Below, piece after piece: positions 7,946-15,950 of a stretch of DNA of 55,083 bases. Position numbers and translations under genes: made by a program. The notes under the pieces are model-generated. The model saw only the letters and a list, made by a program, of their open reading frames with translations. It had not been told where the DNA came from and made no database searches. Position 1 is the first letter of the stretch. The number at the start of each line of letters is the position of its first letter. This DNA comes from Pseudomonadota bacterium (GTDB lineage Bacteria; Pseudomonadota; Gammaproteobacteria; Steroidobacterales; Steroidobacteraceae), in contig JADIZR010000004.1 in assembly GCA_016704655.1 (NCBI GenBank), forward strand, positions 177,501 through 232,583, written 5' to 3'.

Positions 7946-8923
7946 TTGCACAGACTTCCTCTCATCCCGGTGTTCGTCGCGCTCGGCGCCACGACCGTGC
8001 TGCTCCTGCTGCTGTCGCTGATGCTCGGCAGCGTGCACCTCGAGCCGGCGGCTGTGTGGCACGCTGTCTGGAACTCCGAACCCTCCCTGGCGCGGGACGT
8101 CGTCATGGACCTGCGCCTGCCACGCGCGCTCACTGCTTTCGCCGTGGGCGGGCTGCTCGGGCTGGCGGGCGGCCTGCTGCAGGTCCTGCTGCGCAATCCG
8201 CTGGCGGATCCCTACGTGCTCGGCGTGTCGGGTGGCGCATCCGTCACGGCTCTGCTGGCCCTGATGGCCGGCATGTCCGCCGTCATGGTCGACGCGGCTG
8301 CGGGCGCCGGAGCGCTCGCCGCGTGTGCACTGGTTTTTGCGCTTGCGCAGGGCCGCGGCGGCTGGACCCCGACTCGCCTGCTGCTGACGGGCGTCGTCGT
8401 CGCCGCCGGTGCGGGCTCCATCGTCAGCCTGCTGCTGGCGATGAGTGACGATACTCGACTGCGCGGCATGGTGTTCTGGCTGCTGGGCGACCTGACGCGC
8501 GGTGACCGCTGGGGCTGGCTGCTGACCCTGCTCGCCGCCGCGACCCTCTTCTGCGTCGCGCTCGGCCGTCCGTTGAACGTGCTGGCGCGCGGGGAGACGA
8601 TCGCCGCGACCGTCGGGCTCGACGTGCGGCGTGTGCGCAGCATCGTGTTCGTGCTGAGTTCGCTGCTCACCGGTTGTGCCGTAAGCACCGCCGGCAGCAT
8701 CGGCTTCGTCGGGCTGGTCACGCCGCACCTCGTGCGTCTCGCGCTCGGCAACGACCAGCGCATCGTGCTCGCCGGCTCCGCACTGCTCGGTGGCCTGGTG
8801 CTGATGACGGCAGACCTCGCGTCACGACTGTTGCTCGCACCGAGGCAATTGCCGGTCGGCGCACTCACCGCACTCGTCGGCGTGCCGATTTTCCTGTTGC
8901 TGATGCTGCGCCAGCGAAACTAG
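7946..8923 (+). CDS. btuC: FecCD/BtuC-type ABC permease, probably vitamin B12
   Basis: A 325-residue, very hydrophobic protein with about ten predicted membrane helices. It has the family motifs LRLPRALTAFAVGGLLGLAG (~53-72), the permease loop NPLADPYVLGVSGGA and the late GSIGFVGLVTPHLVR. It would be the inner-membrane channel half of an importer using BtuD (12637) and BtuF (18960). B12 rather than siderophore is inferred from the surrounding btuB, btuF and adenosyltransferase genes. The first in-frame start is TTG 7946 behind CGGGGG; the true start could be slightly downstream. Its stop overlaps that of the convergent GGDEF gene: the palindrome CTAG at 8920-8923 supplies both TAG codons. Separation of the permease from its ATPase by 3.7 kb is unusual. 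Confidence 0.85.
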   Translation: MHRLPLIPVFVALGATTVLLLLLSLMLGSVHLEPAAVWHAVWNSEPSLARDVVMDLRLPRALTAFAVGGLLGLAGGLLQVLLRNPLADPYVLGVSGGASVTALLALMAGMSAVMVDAAAGAGALAACALVFALAQGRGGWTPTRLLLTGVVVAAGAGSIVSLLLAMSDDTRLRGMVFWLLGDLTRGDRWGWLLTLLAAATLFCVALGRPLNVLARGETIAATVGLDVRRVRSIVFVLSSLLTGCAVSTAGSIGFVGLVTPHLVRLALGNDQRIVLAGSALLGGLVLMTADLASRLLLAPRQLPVGALTALVGVPIFLLLMLRQRN

Positions 8924-9951
8924 CTGGCGACGCAACGATCGCCACCGGCGCGTTTGGCCTGGTGCAGCGCCGCATAGGCACGCGACAGCCACTCGTCGGC
9001 TGTCGCCTTGCGATCCATTCCCGCCACCAGGGCCGCCGGGTCCAGCCCGGCGATCCCGACCGAAACCCGCACCTCCTCCAGCTTGCCGGGCGTTGTGACG
9101 ATCGGCGCCGCCCGCACGGCAGCAAGAATGCGCTCCGCGAGCCGCGTCGCGAACTGAGGCGGCGTCGCTGGCAGCAACACGGCGAATTCGTCGTCACCGA
9201 GGTGCGCGAAGGAATCGCTCGCCCGCGCCTGCGCTTCGATGATGCTGCCCACCTCGAACAGGACGGCGTCGCCCGCAGCGACTCCGCGCCTTTCGTTGAG
9301 GCTGCCGAGGCCGTCGACGTCGATCAACAGGCAGGTGGCCGGCACCGAGTCCCGCACACTGGCCGCCAGCTGCTCCCGCATTCGCGACAGAAAGTAATGC
9401 CGGCTGTTCCAGCCCGTGAGGGGATCCACGACGCCGGCGCACAGCAGGCGCGCGCGCTGCAACTGCCGCTCGGCGCTGGCCAGTGCCTGTGCACCGATGT
9501 GATCGAGCCAGGCAGGCTCGAGCGCTGCGAGCGCAGCGGGACCGTCGCGGCTGCCCACGTTGTAGACGCCGGTGAGTCCGCCACTGCGCGGCAGCGGCAA
9601 CAAGGTCAGGTGCGTGCAGCCAGCCTCGGCCGCGATCAGCAGTCCGTGATCGGCAGGGTGGTAAGGCCCTGACCAGGGAGCATGCAGCGTGCCGTATCCC
9701 GGCGCGACCCCGGCAAGACTGTCGATGAATCGCAGCCCGGGCCGCGAATCGGGCTGTTTGCCTTCGCCGGCGGCCAGGCGCCGGAGTTCGTGCCTAGGAT
9801 CGAGCAGCAGCAGCACGCCGGTCAGCGATTCGCCGTCGGCTGCGGGCGGCTGCGCCAGCCTGGCCGCGAGTTGGTCGAGCGAGCGCACGGCCATGAGGCT
9901 GTTGGACCAGGCCAGCACCTGCTGCAAAAGGATGGCGCGGTCGCTCATCAC
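8920..9951 (-). CDS. Degenerate GGDEF-domain protein with N-terminal GAF-like region
   Basis: A 343-residue cytoplasmic protein. Residues ~5-165 look like a GAF/DUF484-type sensor region. Residues ~172-343 form a GGDEF domain (DPLTGWNSRHYF, LLIDVDGLGSLNE). The active-site loop reads GDDEF (252-256) instead of GGDEF, and the residue two before it is His rather than the usual Arg. The inhibitory I-site RxxD is intact as RASD (243-246), exactly five residues upstream. It may therefore bind c-di-GMP more readily than make it. GTG 9951 and ATG 9948 are adjacent starts, immediately after the tyrA stop (TGAGTGATG), so translation is coupled to tyrA. Convergent with btuC. Confidence 0.85.
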   Translation of the reverse strand: MMSDRAILLQQVLAWSNSLMAVRSLDQLAARLAQPPAADGESLTGVLLLLDPRHELRRLAAGEGKQPDSRPGLRFIDSLAGVAPGYGTLHAPWSGPYHPADHGLLIAAEAGCTHLTLLPLPRSGGLTGVYNVGSRDGPAALAALEPAWLDHIGAQALASAERQLQRARLLCAGVVDPLTGWNSRHYFLSRMREQLAASVRDSVPATCLLIDVDGLGSLNERRGVAAGDAVLFEVGSIIEAQARASDSFAHLGDDEFAVLLPATPPQFATRLAERILAAVRAAPIVTTPGKLEEVRVSVGIAGLDPAALVAGMDRKATADEWLSRAYAALHQAKRAGGDRCVAS

Positions 9952-11067
9952 TCAGCGACTCGCCTCGTCGCGCGCCGCCTGCCGCTCGCGCAGGTACTCG
10001 TTGCCCTGCTGCATCATGGCGACGAAGGTTGCCGCATCACCCTCCTGGACCGAGCGGCACAGGCGATTCACCGCGGCCTGCAAGGCGTTCAGCGATTCCA
10101 CGCCGTAGTCGTTCAGGCTCTGGATCTCGAAATACAGGTCGGGGTTCTCGGCCGCGACGCGCGTCGCGACGTCGAGCTGCGCGTCAAACGTCGTGCTCGA
10201 CATGCGCGCGAGCCGTGGCGCCGCTTCACCGCTCTCGGCCAGCGCCGTGAAGAACGCGATGTTGAGCGCATGCGCGAGACCGAGCACGAAAGCAATGAGA
10301 CGGTCGTGCTCATCGAGTCCCATCACGACGAGATCGGCCATCGTCGAACCGAACAGGGCGCGCGCTTCTGCGAGCGCCGCGGCATCACCGAGGTCGACGA
10401 AGATCACGTGCCGGCCCGACAGCAGCTCGGTGTCGGGCCCGAACATCGGGTGCACCGACGTCACGTGACACCCGGCGGCACGGAGCTGCTCGAGTCCCGA
10501 GCGCAGCGGCGTCTTGAGCGAACCGATGTCGAACACGATGCCGCGCGGCCGCCGCCCGGCCAGTTCCGCCAGCACTTCATTCGCGATCCGGATCGGCGTG
10601 GCCACGACGATGATGTCGTGCTGCAGGTCGGAGGATCTCCAGTCGGCGACGAAGTCGTACCCCGCCACCTCGCCGGAAGGATCGGCCACCGTGACCGCAA
10701 AGCCTTGCGCAGCGAGAAAATCCGCCATCCAGCGTCCCATCTTGCCGCGTCCGCCGATGACCAGCGCGCTGCGCCCCGATCCCCGGCCCTGCGACGCCAC
10801 CCGCGCCTGCTCCTGTGTCGTGAGCGAACCGCGGATCAGCGACTGCAGCAGCGATTCCGCGAGCGCAGGCGAAACGCCGAGTGCCTCTGCGTCCCGTCGC
10901 GCCTGCAACAGCACCTCGCGCTCGCGGCGGAAGTCACGTGTCGGCTGGCCGGCCGAGCGCTTGACCTCGGCGATCTGTTTGCCGAGCGTCTGCCGCTCGG
11001 CGACGAGCAGCAGCAGTTCACGGTCGATGAGGTCGAGTCGGGCGCGGAGTTCTTCGAGGGATTGCAT
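9952..11067 (-). CDS. tyrA: Bifunctional chorismate mutase / prephenate dehydrogenase (T-protein)
   Basis: Converts chorismate to prephenate and then to 4-hydroxyphenylpyruvate in tyrosine synthesis. The 371-residue protein has an AroQ-type helical mutase domain at ~1-88 (LRARLDLIDRELLLLVAER, with catalytic Arg/Lys spacing). A Rossmann dehydrogenase begins at ~100 (VIGGRGKMGRWM) and ends with a helical dimerisation domain. SVHPMFGPD matches the prephenate-binding His region. Length equals enterobacterial TyrA (373). The start is ATG 11067. The GGDEF gene follows with no gap, an odd operon partner for an amino-acid enzyme. It is divergent from pdxH, with ~110 bp between them. Feedback inhibition by tyrosine is expected from the family. 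Confidence 0.95.
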   Translation of the reverse strand: MQSLEELRARLDLIDRELLLLVAERQTLGKQIAEVKRSAGQPTRDFRREREVLLQARRDAEALGVSPALAESLLQSLIRGSLTTQEQARVASQGRGSGRSALVIGGRGKMGRWMADFLAAQGFAVTVADPSGEVAGYDFVADWRSSDLQHDIIVVATPIRIANEVLAELAGRRPRGIVFDIGSLKTPLRSGLEQLRAAGCHVTSVHPMFGPDTELLSGRHVIFVDLGDAAALAEARALFGSTMADLVVMGLDEHDRLIAFVLGLAHALNIAFFTALAESGEAAPRLARMSSTTFDAQLDVATRVAAENPDLYFEIQSLNDYGVESLNALQAAVNRLCRSVQEGDAATFVAMMQQGNEYLRERQAARDEASR

Positions 11068-11180
11068 GCTTCACGGTCTCGTGGACGGTCCCTTTTACCG
11101 GTCCGACGGCTCACGCCGCAAGAGATCGCACAGGCGCTGGGGCATAATCGAGTTTTCACGCTCGCTGGACGACCCCGACG

Positions 11181-11824
11181 ATGACTCATTCCGGAACGCT
11201 GCCCACGACCCTGCCCCAGGATCCGATGCCCGTCTTCGAGGGCTGGTATCGCGAGGCGCGCGAACAGAAGGTGCAACCCAACCCGGACTCGATGGTGCTC
11301 GCGTCCACCACGCCGGACGGCACGCCCGCGGCACGCGTCGTGTTGTGCAAGAAGGTCGTCGCGGACCCGGGCTATGTCGTTTTTTCACCAACTACGAAAG
11401 TCGCAAGGGTCGGGAACTGGCGGCGAATCCGCGTGTCGCCGGCGTGCTGCACTGGGACTCGATGAGCCGGCAGGTCCGTCTCGAAGGCCGCGTGGTGTTC
11501 TGCCCGTCCGAGGAAAGCGATGCGTATTTCTCGTCGCGCGCGATCGACAGCCGCATCGGCGCGTGGGCCAGCCTGCAGAGCCAGCCGCTCGATTCACGCG
11601 CAACGTTGCTGAAGCGGGTCGCAATCGAAGCCGCTCGTCACGGTACGGCGCCGACGCGCCCGCCGCACTGGGGCGGCTACCACTTCTGGTTGCAAGCCGT
11701 GGAACTGTGGTGCGAAGGCGCATTTCGCGTCCATGACCGTGCACGCTGGACTCGTACGCTAGAGCCTGCAGGCGACCGTGCGTTCACGCCGGGGCCGTGG
11801 CAAGCCACGCGACTCTATCCCTGA
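11181..11824 (+). CDS. pdxH: Pyridoxamine 5'-phosphate oxidase, interrupted by a frameshift in a T run
   Basis: FMN enzyme that makes pyridoxal 5'-phosphate. The reading frame from ATG 11181 (PVFEGWYREAREQKVQPNPD, then MVLAST) holds until ~11385. There a run of six T occurs where seven would keep the frame (VVFFTNYESRKG). Downstream the +2 frame continues perfectly through RQVRLEGRV (FMN/PLP region) and the C-terminal RLYP, stopping at 11822-11824. The repaired product has ~214 residues, the family norm (E. coli 218). A one-base deletion in a homopolymer suggests sequencing error; otherwise the gene is a pseudogene. The PLP enzyme BioA and the PLP-binding YggS are also encoded here, so loss would matter. 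Confidence 0.85.
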
Positions 11825-11851
11825 TTCCGCCGGCGTCAGGATGTCATCACG

Positions 11852-12640
11852 TTGGCCGCACGCACTTTCCTCGGCACGCTGCGGCTCGCAATCCTGATCG
11901 CGGTCCTGCTGTTCGTCGCGCTCGGCGCCTGGCTCGACCGCGCGCGCAGCCGTGACTGGGACAACACTCTGCGCGTCACGGTGTACCCGGCCAGCCACTC
12001 AACCGACCCCGGTGTCCGCGCCTACACAGCGGCATTGCAGGCGGAAGATTTCGCCGACGTGGAATCATTCTTCATCGACGAGGCGTCGGGTTACGGCATC
12101 ACGCTCGAGCGGCCCGTACGGATCCGTGTCTCGCATGCCGCGAGGGAGTTGCCGCCGGTGTTGCCGGATCGGCCCGGTCCGCTCACGATTGCGCTCTGGA
12201 GCCTGCGCCTGCGTTATTTTGCTGCCCGGACCGCCTGGAACGATTCCTTGCCTGCACCCGACATTCAGGTATTTGCCCTTTATTCGCGGCTCGGGCCGGG
12301 TTCCACGGCGATGCCGGATTCGGTGGGTCTCAGCAAGGGGCTCATCGCGTTGACGCACCTGTATGGCGACGCGGCTGCCGCCGGCAGCAACCAGGTGGTC
12401 CTGGTCCACGAGGTGCTGCACACGCTCGGTGCCACCGACAAATATGATTTTGCGACTGGACAGCCGCTGGTGCCCGAGGGACTCGGCGAGCAGGACCGGC
12501 AGCCGCTGTACCCGCAGGATCTCGGCGAAATCATGGCCGGCCGCATCGCGACCAGCGCGCGCGACGCAGTCGTTGCCGACAGCCTCGAGCAGATGCTGGT
12601 CGGCCCCGTGACCGCGCTCGAGATCGGATGGCCGCCATGA
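11852..12640 (+). CDS. Membrane-anchored HEXXH putative metalloprotease (unknown)
   Basis: A 262-residue protein with one N-terminal membrane helix (~8-26) and a periplasmic body. The zincin motif HEVLHTLGATDKYD (186-199) has the two zinc His and catalytic Glu, followed by a downstream Asp-Lys-Tyr-Asp suggestive of a third ligand. No other domain is recognised, so substrate and family are unknown. The start is TTG 11852 (nearby ATG 11841 is in another frame). Its last codons overlap the start of btuD (ATGA at 12637-12640), so the two are translationally coupled. That is a curious pairing of a protease with a transporter ATPase. It follows pdxH by 27 bp. Confidence 0.8.
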   Translation: MAARTFLGTLRLAILIAVLLFVALGAWLDRARSRDWDNTLRVTVYPASHSTDPGVRAYTAALQAEDFADVESFFIDEASGYGITLERPVRIRVSHAARELPPVLPDRPGPLTIALWSLRLRYFAARTAWNDSLPAPDIQVFALYSRLGPGSTAMPDSVGLSKGLIALTHLYGDAAAAGSNQVVLVHEVLHTLGATDKYDFATGQPLVPEGLGEQDRQPLYPQDLGEIMAGRIATSARDAVVADSLEQMLVGPVTALEIGWPP

Positions 12641-13410
12641 CGGGCCGGCCCGCCCTGGCCTGCGCTGCGGTCACTGTCGAGGTGCCTGGCCGCACTCTCG
12701 TGCGCGACCTGACGCTCGACCTGCCGGCCGGCAGGTTGCTGGTCGTGCTGGGCCGCAACGGTTCGGGCAAGAGTTCGACGCTGCACACGTTCGCGGGCCT
12801 GCGTGCTCCCGCTCGCGGCCAGGTGCTCGTAGCCGGCAGGCACGTCGACTCGTGGCCGCGCCGTGAACTCGCACGCACACTGGGTTTGCTGCCGCAACTG
12901 GTCGACGATCCGTTTCCGGCAACGGCGCTCGAGGCCGTGCTCGTCGGGCGTCACCCACACCTCGATTTCTGGGCCTGGGAAAGCACGGAAGACCGCGCAG
13001 CCGCGCAACGTGCCCTGGCAGCAGTCGATCTCGCCGGCCTCGAAGAGCGCGACATTGCGACACTGTCGGGCGGTGAACGGCGGCGGCTCTCCATCGCCAC
13101 GATCCTCGCCCAGGATCCGGCCGTCTTCCTGCTCGACGAACCGATACACCAGCTGGATCCGCAACATCAGCTGGATGTGCTGCGGATTTTCCGGCGGCTT
13201 GCGGACGCTGGCCGAACCGTGGTCGTGAGCCTGCACGACATCGGTCTTGCGGCACGCTTCGCCGATGCGGCCTTGCTGTTATTCGGCGATGGCCGCTGGC
13301 AATGCGGCCCCTGCGACGAAGCGCTCAACGAACGCTCCATTGGCGAGCTCTACGGCATCGCCGTGCGCGAATTGCGCTGGGAACACGGCCGTACGTTCGT
13401 CGCGGCTTGA
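12637..13410 (+). CDS. btuD: ABC transporter ATPase, probably BtuD (vitamin B12)
   Basis: A 257-residue FecE/BtuD-type ATP-binding subunit. Walker A GRNGSGKS is at 39-46, the signature LSGGERRR at ~143-150, Walker B VFLLDEP at ~163-169 and the switch His in VVVSLHDIGLAA. It should power B12 import with BtuC (7946) and BtuF (18960). The assignment rests on family plus the cobalamin gene neighbourhood. ATG 12637 is preferred because its ATGA overlaps the upstream protease stop; ATG 12628 is also in frame. It converges on the SMR gene with ~10 bp between stops. No permease gene is adjacent, which is unusual for this family. Confidence 0.85.
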   Translation: MTGRPALACAAVTVEVPGRTLVRDLTLDLPAGRLLVVLGRNGSGKSSTLHTFAGLRAPARGQVLVAGRHVDSWPRRELARTLGLLPQLVDDPFPATALEAVLVGRHPHLDFWAWESTEDRAAAQRALAAVDLAGLEERDIATLSGGERRRLSIATILAQDPAVFLLDEPIHQLDPQHQLDVLRIFRRLADAGRTVVVSLHDIGLAARFADAALLLFGDGRWQCGPCDEALNERSIGELYGIAVRELRWEHGRTFVAA

Positions 13411-13420
13411 ACTCGCTTCG

Positions 13421-13753
13421 TCAGTGCGCGACCGACTTCGAGAAGACGTTGAGCACGGCGACCCCGGCGATGATCAGGCCGAGACCCACGATCGCCGCCG
13501 CGTCGAGTGACTGGCCGTAGACCAGCCACGCGACGAGCGTGATGAGCACGATGCCCACGCCCGACCAGATCGCGTAGGTCACGCCGACCGGGATCGTCTG
13601 CAGCGTGAGCGACAGGAGATAGAACGCGATGCCGTAGCCGATCACGACCACGGCTGACGGACCCGGGCGAGAAAACCCAGCCGACGCTTTCAGCGCCGAG
13701 GTTGCAATTACCTCGGCGACGATCGCGAGACCCAGGTAAGTCCATGCACGCAT
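13421..13753 (-). CDS. Small multidrug resistance (SMR/EmrE-type) exporter
   Basis: A 110-residue, four-helix inner-membrane protein. The essential membrane Glu14 is in LAIVAEVIATSALKAS, exactly where EmrE has it. The helix-3 and helix-4 motifs are typical (VGVTYAIWSGVGIV; GLGLIIAGVAVLNVFS). EmrE-like members export quaternary cations by proton antiport; the guanidinium-exporting Gdx/SugE branch differs. ATSALKAS and the VTYAIWSG motif favour the EmrE/QacE branch. ATG 13753 is preceded by GTG, so two starts are possible. It lies 30 bp after the NmrA-like gene and probably shares its transcript. Confidence 0.9.
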   Translation of the reverse strand: MRAWTYLGLAIVAEVIATSALKASAGFSRPGPSAVVVIGYGIAFYLLSLTLQTIPVGVTYAIWSGVGIVLITLVAWLVYGQSLDAAAIVGLGLIIAGVAVLNVFSKSVAH

Positions 13754-13783
13754 CACGCTGCCAGCCTGCGTCCTGGCGCCCGG

Positions 13784-14731
13784 TCAGGTGATGGGGATTG
13801 CGCGACCATGCAGCGCCAGCCAATCGGCAAAACTCTGCAGCTGCGGGTTGATCGTGCGCGTGAACTCAACGCTGCGCGCACGGCAGAAATCTGCACTGAA
13901 GTCATGATTGAACTGGAACATGTTGCCGAGGTCCTCCGCGCCGGGGAATCCCAGGCCGCGATACACATCGAACGGCACGTCCTGGTGCAGGACCTCGCGA
14001 CCGAAGGCACGCGTCAGCGCGGCCGCCATCTGCGCACCAGTGAGGTGTTCTCCCGCGATACCCACGGTACGGCCCACGAACTCGGCGCTGCGCTTGAATA
14101 GTCCGTGCGCACAACGACCGATGTCGTCGGCCGCGATGCCCGGCAAAGGCCGGGTGCCCATCGGCAAGGCGAAGTACAGCTTGCCGTCGGGACCAGTCCT
14201 GGGGCCCATGCCGAAATGGATCAGGTTGTCCCAGTAGAACGACGTCAGCAGGCACGTGGTCGGCACGCCTGTCCCACGGAAGTAGTCGTCCGCCTCGCCC
14301 TTCACGTCAAAATGCGGCACCTTGTACCTGCCCATGAGCGTCGGCATGCGCGCGTCCTCGAGCTTGACGAAGCGCCGCGAATCCTCGAGCGTCGACCAGA
14401 CCACGTGCTGCACCCCCGCCTGCTTCGCGGCGTCGGCCAGCGCATGGGCTTCGGCCCGTTCCTGGTCCGGCGAAAAGTGATTCCAGAAGAACGTCACGCA
14501 ATACGCGCCATAGGCGCCGTCGAACGCGCGCGCCACGGCCGCCCCGTCGGCGATGTCCGCTGCGACGACTTCGGCGCCGGCAGCCGCCAGTGCGCGCGCC
14601 TTCGGCGAATCCGGGTCACGCGTGATGGCACGCACGGCGAATTCGCCGTTGGGATCCGCAAGAATCGACCGCACGAGTCCGCCGCCCTGCGCACCAGTCG
14701 CACCCGCTACCGCAATGATCTTTTTTGTCAT
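13784..14731 (-). CDS. NmrA-like NAD(P)-binding protein
   Basis: A 315-residue atypical short-chain dehydrogenase. The dinucleotide motif GATGAQGG is at 10-17 with a Rossmann fold over the first ~150 residues. The WSTLEDSRR and VPHFDVKGEADDYFR stretches are typical of the NmrA/HSCARG branch. These proteins usually sense the NADP(H) ratio or reduce small substrates; the catalytic YxxxK of classical SDRs is not evident, so a sensor role is possible. The start is ATG 14731. It lies between hisN (27 bp upstream) and the SMR gene in an apparent three-gene unit. The operon gives no clear metabolic clue. Confidence 0.82.
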   Translation of the reverse strand: MTKKIIAVAGATGAQGGGLVRSILADPNGEFAVRAITRDPDSPKARALAAAGAEVVAADIADGAAVARAFDGAYGAYCVTFFWNHFSPDQERAEAHALADAAKQAGVQHVVWSTLEDSRRFVKLEDARMPTLMGRYKVPHFDVKGEADDYFRGTGVPTTCLLTSFYWDNLIHFGMGPRTGPDGKLYFALPMGTRPLPGIAADDIGRCAHGLFKRSAEFVGRTVGIAGEHLTGAQMAAALTRAFGREVLHQDVPFDVYRGLGFPGAEDLGNMFQFNHDFSADFCRARSVEFTRTINPQLQSFADWLALHGRAIPIT

Positions 14732-14758
14732 TTTTCCATCCCTCCGTGTCCTGCGCGA

Positions 14759-15526
14759 TCAGGCATGGATCGCGTCGTAGATCGATTGATGCAGCCTGCC
14801 GTTCGTCGCGAGCACGCCGGTGCTCTGCGGCGTGAGCGGTCGCCCCGCCAGGTCGGTGAAGCGGCCGCCTGCGGCCTCGACGATCACGGCGCAGGCGCCG
14901 ACGTCGAGGATGTTGACGTCCGACTCGACGACCGCATCGATGCGGCCCGATGCCAGCAGGTGGTAGTGCAGGAAATCCCCGTACCCGCGAATGCGGCCCA
15001 GCCGGCCGACGAGCCTGCCGAACGCGGGCCAGCGCGGTCCCGTCGCCAGCGACTTCAGGTTGCCCGTCGAGAGCGCTGCGTTTTCGATCGTGTCGATGCT
15101 GCTGACGCGCAGCGGCTGCTCGTTCAGCCAGGCACCGACACCGATCTCGCCGTAGGCGAGTTCGCCATAAACCGGCGCCGAGGACACGCCGACGATCAGC
15201 CGGCCCTGGTGCATCAGCGCGATCTGCGTCGAAAACATTGGATACTCGCGCACGAACGCCTTGGTGCCGTCGATCGGATCGACGAACCAGACGTAGTCCG
15301 CGTCGAGCGCCGTGGTGCCCGTCTCTTCGCCGTGGAATCCGTGCGCCGGAAACCTCGCGGCGAGCAGCGAGCGGATCGCTTTTTCAGTCTCGACGTCGGC
15401 CTCGGTCACCGGCGACTTGTCGGCCTTGATCGTGATCTTGAGGTTGCGCTGGTAATAGTGACGAACGACGTCGTCGGCTGCGCGGGCTGCATCCAGTGCT
15501 GCGGCAAGGAACTCAGAATGCGGCAT
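14759..15526 (-). CDS. hisN: Histidinol-phosphatase / inositol-monophosphatase-family enzyme
   Basis: A 255-residue Mg2+-dependent phosphatase. Metal-binding motifs are GEET (66-69, Glu ligands), DPIDGTKAF (83-91) and a C-terminal ILDVGACAVIVEAAGG equivalent to the WDxAA...EEAGG motif. The sequence resembles the HisN-type histidinol-phosphatases (final phosphatase step of histidine synthesis). Inositol monophosphatase activity cannot be excluded. ATG 15526 was chosen because homology begins there (MPHSEFLAAALDAARAADDV); open frame runs further upstream into riboswitch antisense. Divergent from btuB; its start is only 44 bp from the btuB promoter, so the two promoters overlap. Confidence 0.82.
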   Translation of the reverse strand: MPHSEFLAAALDAARAADDVVRHYYQRNLKITIKADKSPVTEADVETEKAIRSLLAARFPAHGFHGEETGTTALDADYVWFVDPIDGTKAFVREYPMFSTQIALMHQGRLIVGVSSAPVYGELAYGEIGVGAWLNEQPLRVSSIDTIENAALSTGNLKSLATGPRWPAFGRLVGRLGRIRGYGDFLHYHLLASGRIDAVVESDVNILDVGACAVIVEAAGGRFTDLAGRPLTPQSTGVLATNGRLHQSIYDAIHA

Positions 15527-15569
15527 GACGACGATCCCGATGACGAGCCGGCATAGTACCGCGCCTTTC

Positions 15570-15598
15570 TTGACATCACCCCCCGCCTTGCCTACCGT
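15570..15598 (+). promoter_or_regulatory. Sigma-70 promoter for the cobalamin-riboswitch/btuB transcript
   Basis: The -35 hexamer TTGACA (15570-15575) is a perfect consensus. A 17-bp spacer and a weak -10, TACCGT (15593-15598), follow. Transcription would start at about 15605, right at the 5' boundary of the aptamer, which supports the assignment. Confidence 0.7.
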
Positions 15599-15604
15599 GC
15601 GTAT

Positions 15605-15805
15605 CCCGACAGGTGATCCCGCGAGCGCAGGCTCAGGGAGAACGGGAAGCCGGTCAGATTCCGGCGCTGCCCCCGCAACGGTAGTCGAGTAAAGCCACAT
15701 CACCCGGTCCGCAAGGTCCGGCACCCACTGCGCGAAGGCGCGGGAAGGGGATGCAGGCAGGGCCCGCCAGCCCGCTCGAGAGCCCGGAGACCGGCCCGTC
15801 GATCG
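15605..15805 (+). promoter_or_regulatory. Cobalamin (AdoCbl-type) riboswitch upstream of btuB
   Basis: The conserved aptamer core is visible: GGGAAGCCGGT at 15644-15654, then the family block CTGCCCCCGCAACGGTA (15667-15683). It ends with the B12 box, AGCCCGGAGACCGGCC, at 15781-15796. CGAC at 15607-15610 can pair with GTCG at 15798-15801 to close P1. A 145-nt leader follows before btuB. It has a T run at 15903-15909 and a small GCGTCC-GCGA-GGACGC hairpin (15913-15928) with a GNRA loop just before the ribosome-binding region (GGGGTG). I see no strong terminator, so control may be at translation. Bound cobalamin should shut off btuB and perhaps the adenosyltransferase. Confidence 0.93.
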
Positions 15806-15950
15806 AGACCAGCGTCGCGGTGGGCGAGCGGCCGGAACTCGGGCGACCCTCCGTTCTGCGGCGACCGCCCCCGATCCGTCAGACCCCCAACGCCGTGCTG
15901 GATTTTTTTATTGCGTCCGCGAGGACGCGTGCACGGGGTGTGGCAAGACA

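Noticed and set aside
7946..13410. btuC and btuD as a siderophore importer
   Set aside because: The families overlap, but the only receptor, binding protein and riboswitch nearby are cobalamin-type; kept as B12 with some uncertainty.
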